Shown here one piece after another: positions 54,522 through 62,805 of a stretch of 64,000 nucleotides of DNA; position 1 is the first letter of the stretch, and each line of letters begins with the position of its first letter. The stretch is from Aeriscardovia sp. (GTDB lineage Bacteria > Actinomycetota > Actinomycetes > Actinomycetales > Bifidobacteriaceae). The stretch lies in the NCBI GenBank assembly GCA_017413255.1, contig JAFPUC010000008.1:100001-164000 (forward strand), given 5' to 3'. The notes below the pieces were generated by a model. That model had not been told where the DNA came from. It was given only the letters and a program-made list of their open reading frames with translations, and ran no database searches. The position numbers and the translations under genes are program-made.

Positions 54522-55359
54522 TTTTACGCCGCCCTTCTTCGCGAAGAAGGGCGGAAATAAAATCTTCCTGCCTCACGGCGGAGGGAAGATCGATCCCTCT
54601 TTCCCGAAGAAAGGAAGAGAGGAGGAGGGAAGGGGGGGGAAGGATTCCGGCCGGCAAAAGATCCGAAGAGAAAAGATCCTCGACTTTTCCTTCCTTCCAC
54701 TTTTCCCCATCTTTTAAAACCAGGAGGGTTTTTGCCGTTTCACACACCACTTCGGAATTGTGTGAAACCATTACGATGGTCGTACCCTCCCGGTTTAAAG
54801 ATGTCAAAATCCGGCAAAAAGAGCGCCTTTCGGCGGGATCCAACCCGCTTGTGGGCTCGTCCAGAAGGAGAATTTTGGGCCTGGAAGCTATAACGCTTGC
54901 GATCGCCACCCTCCTCCTTTGACCCCCGGAAAGCGCCATTGGAGCCACGCTCCTTATAGCATCAAAGTTGAATCCCATTTTTTCTATGGCCCATCTGGAG
55001 TTTTCTTCCATCTCTTCTTTTGAAAACCCCAGATTTTTCATCCCGAAGCACACTTCCTTAAGGACAGTGGTCTCAAAAAGCTGGTACTCGGGAAATTGGA
55101 ATACAAACCCCATTTCCTTTCTCAGCTCCCTGCGGGGAAGGGAGGAATGGATGTCTTTGCCGTCTATAAGGATTTGTCCCCCGTCCGGTTTTGCAAGAGC
55201 GCAAAGAAGCCTCAAAACCGTGCTTTTTCCGCTCCCGGTGCGACCCATAACGGCGGCAAAGCCGCCGGTTTCCACTGTCCACGACAGGCCCTTAAGGGCT
55301 TTAACCTTCGTTTCTCCGGAGCTGTAAGAAAGGGAGACCTGCCTGAACTCTATAGGCAC
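54514..55359 (-). CDS. ecfA2: ECF transporter ATPase, second subunit
   Basis: A 281-residue ABC ATPase with Walker A GRTGSGKST, signature LSGGQRRR, and Walker B ILLLDEPTSGLDP, followed by the C-terminal domain that dimerises EcfA proteins. The GTG at 55359 is chosen because GGAGG lies 4 nt upstream and it begins VPIEFRQVSLSY; a frame extends 25 codons upstream inside the previous gene. It overlaps that gene by 10 nt. Confidence 0.93.
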   Translation of the reverse strand: MPIEFRQVSLSYSSGETKVKALKGLSWTVETGGFAAVMGRTGSGKSTVLRLLCALAKPDGGQILIDGKDIHSSLPRRELRKEMGFVFQFPEYQLFETTVLKEVCFGMKNLGFSKEEMEENSRWAIEKMGFNFDAIRSVAPMALSGGQRRRVAIASVIASRPKILLLDEPTSGLDPAERRSFCRILTSLNREGTTIVMVSHNSEVVCETAKTLLVLKDGEKWKEGKVEDLFSSDLLPAGILPPPSLLLSSFLRERGIDLPSAVRQEDFISALLREEGRRKNG

Positions 55360-56165
55360 ATTGCCTCCCAGAGGCCTTCTTTTGAAAGCGGGGGAGCGGA
55401 GGGGGAAACCAGACCCCCTTCCAAAAGCTTCCAATACGAGAGGGTGGGAAGGAGGGGAAGGAGCCTGGCCTTTTTTAAAATTTCCTTTTGCACCAAAACT
55501 TCCTGAGGGGACCCCAATGCCAGAACGCTTCCATGGGAAAGGACCAGGACCCTGTTTGCCCTGGCTGCTTCCTCCACAAAATGGGTAATCATGATTACCG
55601 TTATGCCCCGCTCTTTTAAGGAAAGGGCCAAATCCATCACCTGGGCCCTCCCTTCGGGGTCCAGCATGGCGGTAGCTTCGTCCAAAACTATTATTTTGGG
55701 GCTGAGGGCTAAAACTGCCGCTATGGCCAGCCTCTGCTTTTGGCCTCCGGAGAGCGAATGGGGATCCCTTCTTTCAAATCCGGAAAGGCCCACGCTGGAA
55801 AGCGAGCGGGAAATTATGCCCGGTATTTCCTTTTCCGGAAAATTAAAATTTTGGAGCCCGAACGCTATGTCCTCTTCGGCCACAGAAGAGACAAATTCAT
55901 TGTTCGGGTCTTGGAACACCATCCCGCACGCCCGCCTTATGGGGTAGGTGTTTTCAGGGTCGGATGCATCCATGCCCGCAACTTTCAGCGTGCCGGACTG
56001 CAGGGGGATAAGGGCGTTTAAATGGCGCGCCAAAGTGCTTTTCCCGCTTCCGTTTCCGCCCACGATGGCAAAAACTTCCCCTTCTTCCACGCCAAAAGAG
56101 ACTCCCCGCAGCACGGGATCTGAAGAGGGATAGGAAAAACTTAAGTCGCTGGCTTCTATTATCAA
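55350..56165 (-). CDS. ecfA1: ECF transporter ATPase, first subunit
   Basis: A 271-residue ABC ATPase with Walker A GGNGSGKST, signature SLSGGQKQR and Walker B IIVLDEATAMLDP. The start is a TTG at 56165 with AGGGGG 6 nt upstream, or a TTG 6 codons earlier. It is the first gene of the operon ecfA1-ecfA2-ecfT-S-methyltransferase and lies about 40 nt downstream of tRNA-Ala, so it may be transcribed through from the tRNA promoter. Confidence 0.93.
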   Translation of the reverse strand: MIIEASDLSFSYPSSDPVLRGVSFGVEEGEVFAIVGGNGSGKSTLARHLNALIPLQSGTLKVAGMDASDPENTYPIRRACGMVFQDPNNEFVSSVAEEDIAFGLQNFNFPEKEIPGIISRSLSSVGLSGFERRDPHSLSGGQKQRLAIAAVLALSPKIIVLDEATAMLDPEGRAQVMDLALSLKERGITVIMITHFVEEAARANRVLVLSHGSVLALGSPQEVLVQKEILKKARLLPLLPTLSYWKLLEGGLVSPSAPPLSKEGLWEAMCL

Positions 56166-56205
56166 AATGGCCCCCTCTCTCAAACAGGGAAGGAGCCTTC
56201 CTCGG

Positions 56206-56278
56206 TGGAGCTAGCCGGACTCGAACCGGCGACCCTCTGCTTGCAAAGCAGATGCGCTACCAGCTGCGCTATAGCCCC
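56206..56278 (-). tRNA. tRNA-Ala(UGC)
   Basis: The minus strand folds as a 73-nt cloverleaf with acceptor GGGGCTA/TAGCTCC, T arm GGTTCGAGTCC and anticodon loop TTTGCAA, so the anticodon is TGC. CCA is not encoded. It lies 10 nt after tRNA-Ile. Confidence 0.96.
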
Positions 56279-56288
56279 CTGTATTGAG

Positions 56289-56362
56289 TGGGTTTAGGAG
56301 GACTTGAACCTCCGACCTCATCCTTATCAGGGATGCGCTCTAACCAACTGAGCTATAAACCC
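56289..56362 (-). tRNA. tRNA-Ile(GAU)
   Basis: A 74-nt cloverleaf with acceptor GGGTTTA/TAAACCC and anticodon loop CTGATAA (GAT). CCA is not encoded. It is upstream of tRNA-Ala(UGC) in the same transcript. Confidence 0.96.
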
Positions 56363-56419
56363 AAAGGTTGATACTTCTACAAGTTTATCCGGATTGCAAA
56401 TCTTGTCAAGAAAAGGATT

Positions 56420-57700
56420 CTATTCCTCCTCCTGTTCTTCCTTTTCCGCTTTTGTGCGTCGGATTTCTATAGTTTGTATCCTTCGCCCCTCAACTTCGGT
56501 GACTACCATGTCGTATCCCTCCTGGGAGTGGTAGACGTCTCCCGGCTTTGCCAGGGACCCCGTTTTTGAAAGGAAGTATCCCGCCACGGTCTCATAGGGC
56601 CCGTCTTCCAGTTTTATCCCCGTCAAATCCGCAAAGTCTTCTATCGTCATTCCCCCTTCCACTTTTCCTCCGTTCCTGGCAAACGGGGAAAGCGAAGAGC
56701 TTTTGACTTTGGACACCCCGTTTATAACTTCTTCCACCATGTCCATAAGGGAAACAATTCCGTCGGTTCCTCCGTATTCGTCTATTACCACCGCAAGGTC
56801 GGCGCCTTTTTCCCTCATCTCGCCCAGGGTGGGTAAAATCCTCGAAGTGCCCGGAACCGAACTTATGGGATGGACAAAACTTTTTATCGGGGCGTTGTCT
56901 TCCTTGTGATCCATAAGGTCTCTGAGGGAGATGTAACCTAAAACATCGTCAAAGTCTTCCCCTATCACCGGGTACCTCGTGTAAGGCTGCTTTTTTATTT
57001 TTTTCTCCGCCTCCTTTGCAGTGATTTGAGCCTCAAGAAACACTACGTCCGCCCTGGGCCTCATAACTTCGCTTACCACCGTCTCGGCCGCGTCAAAAAC
57101 GTCTTCCAGCACGCTTTTTTCCTGCTCGCTTAGCTGGGTGTTGGAGGAAACCAGGACTTTAAGCTCTTCCTGGCTCACTTTGGATTCGGTTTTATGCGGA
57201 TCTAGCCCCACAATCCTCACCAGAAGGTTGGTAAAAGAGCTTATAAGCCAAATCAGGGGGTAGCAGATGATCGCAAAGACGTTTACGAAGGGGACGGCCC
57301 AGTTTGCAATCTCCACGGTTTTCTGCATGGCTATTCTTTTGGGCACCATTTCGGAAATCACTATGGCAAGGTAGGAAATCGCCAAAGTGAGAAGGACGTT
57401 CATAAGGTTGGATGCCAAAGAGCGGTTCATGCCCGCGCGCACCAGGAGGGGGACCACTACGGGCAAGATTAATGAAACCCCGAAGGAAGCGGAAAGAAAG
57501 CCCGTAAAAGTGGTGCCGATTTGCACGGCGCTTAAAAACCGGTTGGGATTGTGTATTATTTTGGAAATCCTGCCGGATTTTCTGCCCATCTGCCCTATCT
57601 GCGAATCTCTCAACGTTATGAGGGTCATTTCAGTGCAGGAAAACACTCCCCCCAAAATTTGAAAAACGATTATTAAAAGGACGGAGAACCATATGGGCAT
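56420..57700 (-). CDS. CNNM/CorC family membrane protein with CBS domains (hemolysin C-like)
   Basis: A 426-residue protein with a CNNM (DUF21) membrane domain of about four helices (1-180), a CBS pair (about 200-325, including VFLEAQ and YISLRDLMDHKED) and a C-terminal CorC/HlyC domain (about 345-420). Members are linked to magnesium or cobalt efflux and resistance. The start at 57700 has TATTAT exactly 7 nt upstream; a frame extends 16 codons more. It is divergent from the flavodoxin-like gene. Confidence 0.9.
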   Translation of the reverse strand: MPIWFSVLLIIVFQILGGVFSCTEMTLITLRDSQIGQMGRKSGRISKIIHNPNRFLSAVQIGTTFTGFLSASFGVSLILPVVVPLLVRAGMNRSLASNLMNVLLTLAISYLAIVISEMVPKRIAMQKTVEIANWAVPFVNVFAIICYPLIWLISSFTNLLVRIVGLDPHKTESKVSQEELKVLVSSNTQLSEQEKSVLEDVFDAAETVVSEVMRPRADVVFLEAQITAKEAEKKIKKQPYTRYPVIGEDFDDVLGYISLRDLMDHKEDNAPIKSFVHPISSVPGTSRILPTLGEMREKGADLAVVIDEYGGTDGIVSLMDMVEEVINGVSKVKSSSLSPFARNGGKVEGGMTIEDFADLTGIKLEDGPYETVAGYFLSKTGSLAKPGDVYHSQEGYDMVVTEVEGRRIQTIEIRRTKAEKEEQEEE

Positions 57701-57707
57701 GTATTTT

Positions 57708-57713
57708 ATAATA
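57708..57713 (-). promoter_or_regulatory. Predicted extended -10 element of the CorC-like gene
   Basis: TGATTATTAT on the minus strand contains TATTAT and ends exactly 7 nt before the ATG at 57700, predicting a leaderless transcript. Confidence 0.55.
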
Positions 57714-57748
57714 ATCAGATGTATTAATTTCAGTTTAAGAAGGCGCAA

Positions 57749-58303
57749 ATGAGCAATTTAGTGGCTTATTTTTCCCATCCGGATCCCTTTAATCCGGAAG
57801 GGGACGGAGAAAGCGAACCTCCCTCCGGATACGTCCAAAGGGATGGAAGCGTTTTGGGAACGGTGCAGGTTATGGCGGATGTGATAGAAAAAACCACCCA
57901 TGCCTCTTCCTACAGGATTGAACCCAAAAGGATCTACCCTTCCAATTTCAGGATCCTCGAGCAAATTTCCAAAGCCGAAAAGGCAAGGGGAGACAGGCCG
58001 GAGCTAAGAGAGCCCATACCGGATCTGACGGAAGTGGAGAACGTATTTTTGGGATACCCCATGTGGTGGATGGATGCCCCCATGGCCGTCTATTCCTTCC
58101 TTGAAAAAGCGGATTTGAGCGGAAAGGATGTCTACGTATTTGCGGCCCAGTCCGGTTACGGCCTTGCAGACACCCTTAAAACCATAACCGCCCTGGCCAA
58201 AGGGGCCAACGTAAACCAAACCCCCCTCTCGGCCAGCTGCTTTCTTACAGTAGAGCAGCTTCAACAGGAAGTTATCTCATGGCTCTATAAAATAAACGGC
58301 TGA
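57749..58303 (+). CDS. Flavodoxin-like protein
   Basis: A 184-residue protein of flavodoxin fold, probably FMN-binding. The LVAYFS strand at the N terminus, the VENVFLGYPMWWMDAPMAVYSFL central motif and the VYVFAAQSGYGLADTL segment match small NAD(P)H:quinone-type flavodoxin families. The usual phosphate loop after the first strand is replaced by a long insertion (about residues 10-35). AAGAAGG precedes the ATG. It is convergent with the tRNA-Leu gene. Confidence 0.8.
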   Translation: MSNLVAYFSHPDPFNPEGDGESEPPSGYVQRDGSVLGTVQVMADVIEKTTHASSYRIEPKRIYPSNFRILEQISKAEKARGDRPELREPIPDLTEVENVFLGYPMWWMDAPMAVYSFLEKADLSGKDVYVFAAQSGYGLADTLKTITALAKGANVNQTPLSASCFLTVEQLQQEVISWLYKING

Positions 58304-58317
58304 TAAAAATAAAAAAG

Positions 58318-58401
<84 letters not shown>

Positions 58402-58404
58402 AAG

Positions 58405-58477
58405 TGGAGCTAGTCGGATTTGAACCGGCGACCTTTTCTATGCGAAAGAAACGCTCTACCAACTGAGCTATAGCCCC
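58405..58477 (-). tRNA. tRNA-Ala(CGC)
   Basis: A 73-nt cloverleaf with the same acceptor stem as tRNA-Ala(UGC) and anticodon loop TTCGCAT (CGC). Its first 10 nt overlap the end of dedA on the same strand. It lies 3 nt before tRNA-Leu. Confidence 0.95.
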
Positions 58478-59139
58478 TCGTTGGCCTGTCCTTCATGCCC
58501 CTGTTTCCCCTTTTTCTTTTTCGATCCGAAGAAGGAAACGAGCACGCTTACAACCATGCACCCTACGGCTATAAGGGCTATAAGGCCGAGGTATTTCTTT
58601 ACAAAGGGAATTTTAGCACAAAAGTAGCCTATAGATAAGAGAATAACGGCCCAAAGGCAGTCTCCGGGAGCATTGAATGCGGAAAATTTTTTCCACGGCA
58701 GCCCGGAAATTCCGCATAAGAAGGGGATAAAGGTTCTGCCCACAGGTATAAAGTGTGAAAAAAACATAGCCCCCTTTCCGAAACGGTTAAGGATGTCTTC
58801 GGAGCGGGAAAGCTTGGAAGAAAACCTTTTTTTCCATTTCGGATTCCTTAAGATCTTCTCCCCTAAAAACCTTCCTATAAAGTAATTGCTCTGATCTCCC
58901 AGGAGGGCCCCTGCCGCCAGGAGGGGGATTAAAACTCCCAGCCGGAGCTGGCCTGAAATGGAGGCAAAAACTCCCGAAGCCAAAAGCAGGGAGTCTCCCG
59001 GTACGATGGGGAGCACTACTACGCCCGTTTCCAAAAATATGGCCATAAAGAGCAGTAGGTACGTGGTCCCAAGGCCCATGGCCCTGACCCACTGGTGGAG
59101 CAGGGAGGCGGGATGGGCGAATAGGGAAATCAGGTGCAT
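58468..59139 (-). CDS. DedA family membrane protein
   Basis: A 223-residue DedA-family protein, a group linked to undecaprenyl-phosphate or phospholipid flipping and membrane homeostasis. The segments GVVVLPIVPGDSLLLASG, GDQSNYFIGRFLG and the FSHFIPVGRTFIPFLCGISG motif are diagnostic, with four or five membrane helices and a basic tail. The TAG stop lies inside the 5' end of tRNA-Ala(CGC), so tRNA processing would cut the mRNA at its stop codon. Confidence 0.92.
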   Translation of the reverse strand: MHLISLFAHPASLLHQWVRAMGLGTTYLLLFMAIFLETGVVVLPIVPGDSLLLASGVFASISGQLRLGVLIPLLAAGALLGDQSNYFIGRFLGEKILRNPKWKKRFSSKLSRSEDILNRFGKGAMFFSHFIPVGRTFIPFLCGISGLPWKKFSAFNAPGDCLWAVILLSIGYFCAKIPFVKKYLGLIALIAVGCMVVSVLVSFFGSKKKKGKQGHEGQANEGL

Positions 59140-59192
59140 GACTTTAGAGTACTAGATTAATAAGGATGAACGCGAAAAAGACTACAAAAAAG

Positions 59193-59265
59193 TGCCCCCT
59201 GTGGGACTCGAACCCACAACCCACGACTTAAAAGGACGCTGCTCTAGCCATTGAGCTAAAGGGGC
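59193..59265 (-). tRNA. tRNA-Lys(UUU)
   Basis: A 73-nt cloverleaf with acceptor GCCCCTT/AGGGGGC, T arm GTGGG-TTCGAGT-CCCAC and anticodon loop CTTTTAA (TTT). The anticodon stem GCGTC/GTCGT has a U-U mismatch at the fourth pair and a G-U at the first. CCA is not encoded. Confidence 0.92.
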
Positions 59266-59303
59266 AATAAGACCAAAAAACAGTATATCAGGCAGAAGGG
59301 AAT

Positions 59304-60287
59304 TTAAACAGACCCCAAAGGCCTCCTGGAAGGAGCTTTGGGTCCAAGATCCCTTTCGTCAAACTCCCCGTTGTCGGCCCTTTTCACCAGATCGAGGGCA
59401 TGGGGCAAAAGATCGGGATCTTGCGCGCTTAGCCAGTGAACCCTGGGATCTCTCCCAAACCAGCTCATCTGCCTTCTGGCAAGCCTTCTTGTCTTGGTCT
59501 TAATCTGCCTGTAAGCCTCGTCCTGGCTGATTTGCCCCCTTAAATAAGAGAAAATCTGCCCATAGCCTATGGCCTGGGCCGCCGTTTTCGACATTTTCCC
59601 CTCAAGCCCTCTCACTTCCTCTTCAAGCCCCGCTTCCCGCATTTTTTCCACCCTGTTTTCAATCCTTTCATCCAGCTCTTCTCTTGAAAGATCCAGCCCT
59701 ATTTGGAGGCATGGGAAAAGGTAGGAGTAGGTCGGCAGACAGGAAGCGAAAGACCCGCAGGACTTTATGGCTTCAAGCGCCCTGATTACTCTTCTCTCGT
59801 TTCTGGGATCTATCGATTTTGCGGCCGCAGGATCGGACTTCTCTATTTCCTTCCAGAGGCTTAAAGATCCTTCCTCGTTTAGCTTTTCTTCCAGCCGGGA
59901 TCTTAGAAGGGGGCTGTAGGGCTTGAAGGACAAGTCATCTACCGCGCTTCTGGCGTAAAGCCCGGAGCCTCCCACCAGAATCGGCCGCACCCCCCTCTTT
60001 GCGCACTCCTGCATAACCTGCCGGATTTCTTTTTGGAAAGAGGCGGCGCTGGATTCCTGCCACGGATCTTTGATGTCTATCATGTGGTGGGCAACGGCCG
60101 AAAGCTGGGATTTTTCAGGCTTGGCCGTTCCGATATCCATAAGCCGATAGATCTGGTAGGCGTCCTGGCTTACTATTTCGCACCTGTCTTTTGGGAAAAG
60201 AGCCTTTGCCATTTCTATTGCCAGTTCGCTTTTTCCCGACGCCGTGGGGCCCACGATCGATATGGGCCTTCTTGGAAAGGGGATCAC
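59304..60287 (-). CDS. miaA: tRNA dimethylallyltransferase MiaA
   Basis: A 327-residue enzyme that adds dimethylallyl to A37 of tRNAs reading UNN codons. The P-loop IVGPTASGKSELA, the YRLMDIGTAKP segment and the C-terminal RRLARRQMSWF motif are present. The GTG at 60287 follows GGAGGGG. Residues after about 305 are non-conserved. It is upstream of tRNA-Lys on the same strand. Confidence 0.95.
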   Translation of the reverse strand: MIPFPRRPISIVGPTASGKSELAIEMAKALFPKDRCEIVSQDAYQIYRLMDIGTAKPEKSQLSAVAHHMIDIKDPWQESSAASFQKEIRQVMQECAKRGVRPILVGGSGLYARSAVDDLSFKPYSPLLRSRLEEKLNEEGSLSLWKEIEKSDPAAAKSIDPRNERRVIRALEAIKSCGSFASCLPTYSYLFPCLQIGLDLSREELDERIENRVEKMREAGLEEEVRGLEGKMSKTAAQAIGYGQIFSYLRGQISQDEAYRQIKTKTRRLARRQMSWFGRDPRVHWLSAQDPDLLPHALDLVKRADNGEFDERDLGPKAPSRRPLGSV

Positions 60288-60477
60288 CTTGCCCCTCCGC
60301 TTCTTTCTTTTAAAAAATTCAAGAGAAACTCTTGGGATATTGTATGAATTTTTATAGAAATCCCTGTTAAACTGTATTTCATACAGATATTTTATATGTC
60401 TACAGAAATTTACTTGAATGATAAATAGTTATTATCTATAGTGTCTCATAACTAAAAGGACTACTTAGGAGGCAGTC

Positions 60478-61227
60478 ATGTTCGGCCCCAATGGGCAGGG
60501 ACAAAATACAAATCCCGGATTCTACAACGGCAATGGGTATGTAGTAAAAGAAAAAGCGATGCGCACCCTTCTGGCCCGTTCTTACGGGGAAATGTGCATA
60601 GCCCTTTTGCTGACGGCGGCCATGGCCTTTTTCAGCGCCTATACGGGCCTGCTGGACGCCTTTTTGGGCGCTACAGGCTCCATCGGCTGGATAATAGTGT
60701 GCGTAGCCCAGGTGGTGTTTGCCGTAGTACTGTCGGCAAGGCTTTGGAAAATGAACCCTTCCACAGCCCGAATCCTCTTTTACGCTTACGCCCTCCTTAT
60801 GGGGTTCACTCTAGCTTCCATCTTCTTCATCTTTAATATAGGCACCATATTCGTGGCTTTCCTCTTCTCTGCAGCTTTCTTCTTCTGCCTGTCGATGCTG
60901 GCCATGAGTACCAAGAAGGACCTTTTGAAGCTGGGCCCAATCCTGTGGGTGGGGCTTGCGGTATTCGTCATAGGGGAAGTCATACTGTTGTTTGTACACG
61001 CTTCGGGAGCCACCATGCTCATATCAGCCATTGGCCTGCTGCTTTTTGCCGGCCTCACGCTTTACGATGTGCAGTGGATTAAAAAGGTGTTAGAACCCAG
61101 GTGCCACACCGAGGTGGAGTACAAGCAGGCTTCCATCTTTGCAGCCCTGAACCTTTACCTCGACTTCGTGAACATCTTCCTCACCCTCCTTCAGCTCTTC
61201 GGAGGACGCGGAGGGGGAAGAAGGTAA
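60478..61227 (+). CDS. Bax inhibitor-1/YccA family membrane protein
   Basis: A 249-residue protein with seven helices typical of the BI-1 (TMBIM) family, which includes proton-sensitive calcium leak channels and the FtsH modulator YccA. The AGLTLYDVQWIKK segment with its family Asp and LNLYLDFVNIFL near the end are conserved. TAGGAGG precedes the ATG; a -10-like TATAGT lies about 40 nt upstream. It is a single-gene unit with its own terminator. Its exact role is unknown. Confidence 0.93.
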   Translation: MFGPNGQGQNTNPGFYNGNGYVVKEKAMRTLLARSYGEMCIALLLTAAMAFFSAYTGLLDAFLGATGSIGWIIVCVAQVVFAVVLSARLWKMNPSTARILFYAYALLMGFTLASIFFIFNIGTIFVAFLFSAAFFFCLSMLAMSTKKDLLKLGPILWVGLAVFVIGEVILLFVHASGATMLISAIGLLLFAGLTLYDVQWIKKVLEPRCHTEVEYKQASIFAALNLYLDFVNIFLTLLQLFGGRGGGRR

Positions 61228-61244
61228 TCCCTCTTTAAAAAATT

Positions 61245-61269
61245 AAAGGGCCCCTTTTGGGGTCCTTTT
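61245..61269. terminator. Intrinsic terminator after the Bax-inhibitor-1 gene
   Basis: AAAGGGCCCC/GGGGTCCTTT (one G-T pair, 4-nt loop TTTT) is followed by T residues and preceded by an A-rich run, so it may also end the convergent PII transcript. Confidence 0.8.
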
Positions 61270-61276
61270 GCATTTG

Positions 61277-61609
61277 TTAAATGCCGGAAGTGTTTTTTCT
61301 TATCTTTGAGTAACTTGAAAGGGGGAAGGAAAAAACCATGCCGTCTCCGGGATGCCCGGTTGAAAGGGCGTCGGAAAGGCTTGAAGAAATAGCCGTAGCC
61401 TCTTCCACGCTTCCGCACACCACCTCTACCTTCATCCTTTCTATCAAATCCGAATCGTACCTTCTTCCCCGGTATTCTTCTCTGGGCCCCTCTTCTTCCC
61501 CGTAGCCAAAACATGAGGAGATGGTAAATCCGTTAATGCCGAGGCCGGCCATGCATTTCTTGACTTCTTCCAGTTTCTCGACCCTTACGATCGCTTCAAC
61601 CATCATCAT
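61277..61609 (-). CDS. glnB: PII signalling protein, diverged (GlnB/GlnK family)
   Basis: A 110-residue PII-family protein. The order and spacing of elements fit PII: an N-terminal strand VEAIVRVEKLEEVK, a T-loop with EYRGRRY in which the uridylylation or adenylylation Tyr is kept, and TGHPGDGMVF in the B-loop. The B-loop normally reads TGKIGDGKIF, so Lys85 and Lys90 (E. coli numbering), which contact ATP, are His and Met, and the T-loop Gln39 is Glu. ATP and 2-oxoglutarate sensing may be changed. It overlaps amt by 4 nt and no glnD follows. Confidence 0.85.
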   Translation of the reverse strand: MMMVEAIVRVEKLEEVKKCMAGLGINGFTISSCFGYGEEEGPREEYRGRRYDSDLIERMKVEVVCGSVEEATAISSSLSDALSTGHPGDGMVFSFPLSSYSKIRKNTSGI

Positions 61610-62805
61610 TTCTTCTCAATCCAGCCTTTCTTTTCAACATAGCTTTCTCCCAGATCCAGCGCATCCATATTGTCTTCTGCCCACCCTTTGCCAATCCGCT
61701 TTACGAGGATGGCAATGAGGAAGGAAAGTGCGAAGGCATAGAAAGCAGCTAAAAGTATGGAGCAGACGGAAATTACAAGCAGGGACGCTCCTTTGCCTAA
61801 AAGAAGCCCTGAAGAAGGAGAAAAGAAGGAGAGAAATATCAGCCCCAGCGCCCCCGGAACCGCGTTTACGGAAAGAATCTGGAAAGGATCTTTAAAGCCA
61901 AGCCTGTTTTCCATGCGTATAAAGAAGAAAGAGGCCAAGGAGGTAAGGAGGGATGAAATCAGGCAAAAGAGCGGGGAGAGCCTAAAGCAGGACAGGGAAA
62001 GCACTCCTCCGCAAAGAAGCCCTGTAGCGAAGGAAAGGGAGGAAAAATGCTTGTAAAAAATCTTTTCCAAGATCGCAAAGCAAAGGCCTGAAAAAGATGA
62101 ATTGAGGATAAAGGAGATGGCGGCATAGGCGGGAGATCCTCCAAACAGGATTACTTCCCCCATGCATATTCCCATAAGCCCCGCTTCCAAAAAGAAACAG
62201 CCTGGAAGAGACAAGACGGGCATGGCGGGCTTAGAGGGATCATTTTTAAGCACAATTTCCAACCCCAGCGCCGCGCATCCCGGAATTATTCCCAAAAGGC
62301 AGGGAAGAGAAGAGGCGGAATGAGCAGAAAGAGACTGGGAGAAGGGGCCCGAGTAGGACATCAATCCGTCGGGTGCCGAAAAGATAAAGCAGAGCGGGCA
62401 GAAGACAAAAATGAAAAATAAAATCGAATAGATAAGCCAGGGCGCCGTGCGCATTCTTCCGGCCCCAGAAATAAAAATAAGGCAAAGGCAGGCTATAAGC
62501 GCATAAAACGCTACCCCAATCAGAGATTTAAGGGAAGAGGGCCCGAAAGCTCCCGAAGAGAGAGAAAGAGAAGAACGAAGAAGAAAATCTGAGAAGGGAT
62601 CGCCTATTATGCCTCCGAGATTTTTTCCGCTCACCGAATAGCTGTAACCAAAAAGGATAAATAAGGGAAATATGAGGCAGAGAGTGGCAAAAGAAAGCCC
62701 GAAATAATGAAGGATATCCGTCTTTTTACCGAGGCCTGCGTAATAAAGGGATCCGCCTAAAAAGGACAGGAAAATACAAGGAAGCAAGAAATAGAGATAA
62801 GTCAT
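61606..62805 (-). CDS. amt: Highly diverged ammonium transporter (Amt/Rh family)
   Basis: A 399-residue protein with 11 predicted helices, recognised as Amt by position between ftsY and glnB and by segment order. Aligned by eye to AmtB, the first pore His is kept (SLSAHSAS) but the preceding Asp160 equivalent is lost, the second His318 is Asn (ILSVNAVPG for VFGVHGVGG), and the WFGFNAGS segment reads CFFLEAGL. These changes argue against normal ammonium conduction. The frame is intact and overlaps both neighbours by 4 nt, so it is still maintained. It may carry another substrate or act as a sensor. Confidence 0.75.
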   Translation of the reverse strand: MTYLYFLLPCIFLSFLGGSLYYAGLGKKTDILHYFGLSFATLCLIFPLFILFGYSYSVSGKNLGGIIGDPFSDFLLRSSLSLSSGAFGPSSLKSLIGVAFYALIACLCLIFISGAGRMRTAPWLIYSILFFIFVFCPLCFIFSAPDGLMSYSGPFSQSLSAHSASSLPCLLGIIPGCAALGLEIVLKNDPSKPAMPVLSLPGCFFLEAGLMGICMGEVILFGGSPAYAAISFILNSSFSGLCFAILEKIFYKHFSSLSFATGLLCGGVLSLSCFRLSPLFCLISSLLTSLASFFFIRMENRLGFKDPFQILSVNAVPGALGLIFLSFFSPSSGLLLGKGASLLVISVCSILLAAFYAFALSFLIAILVKRIGKGWAEDNMDALDLGESYVEKKGWIEKK

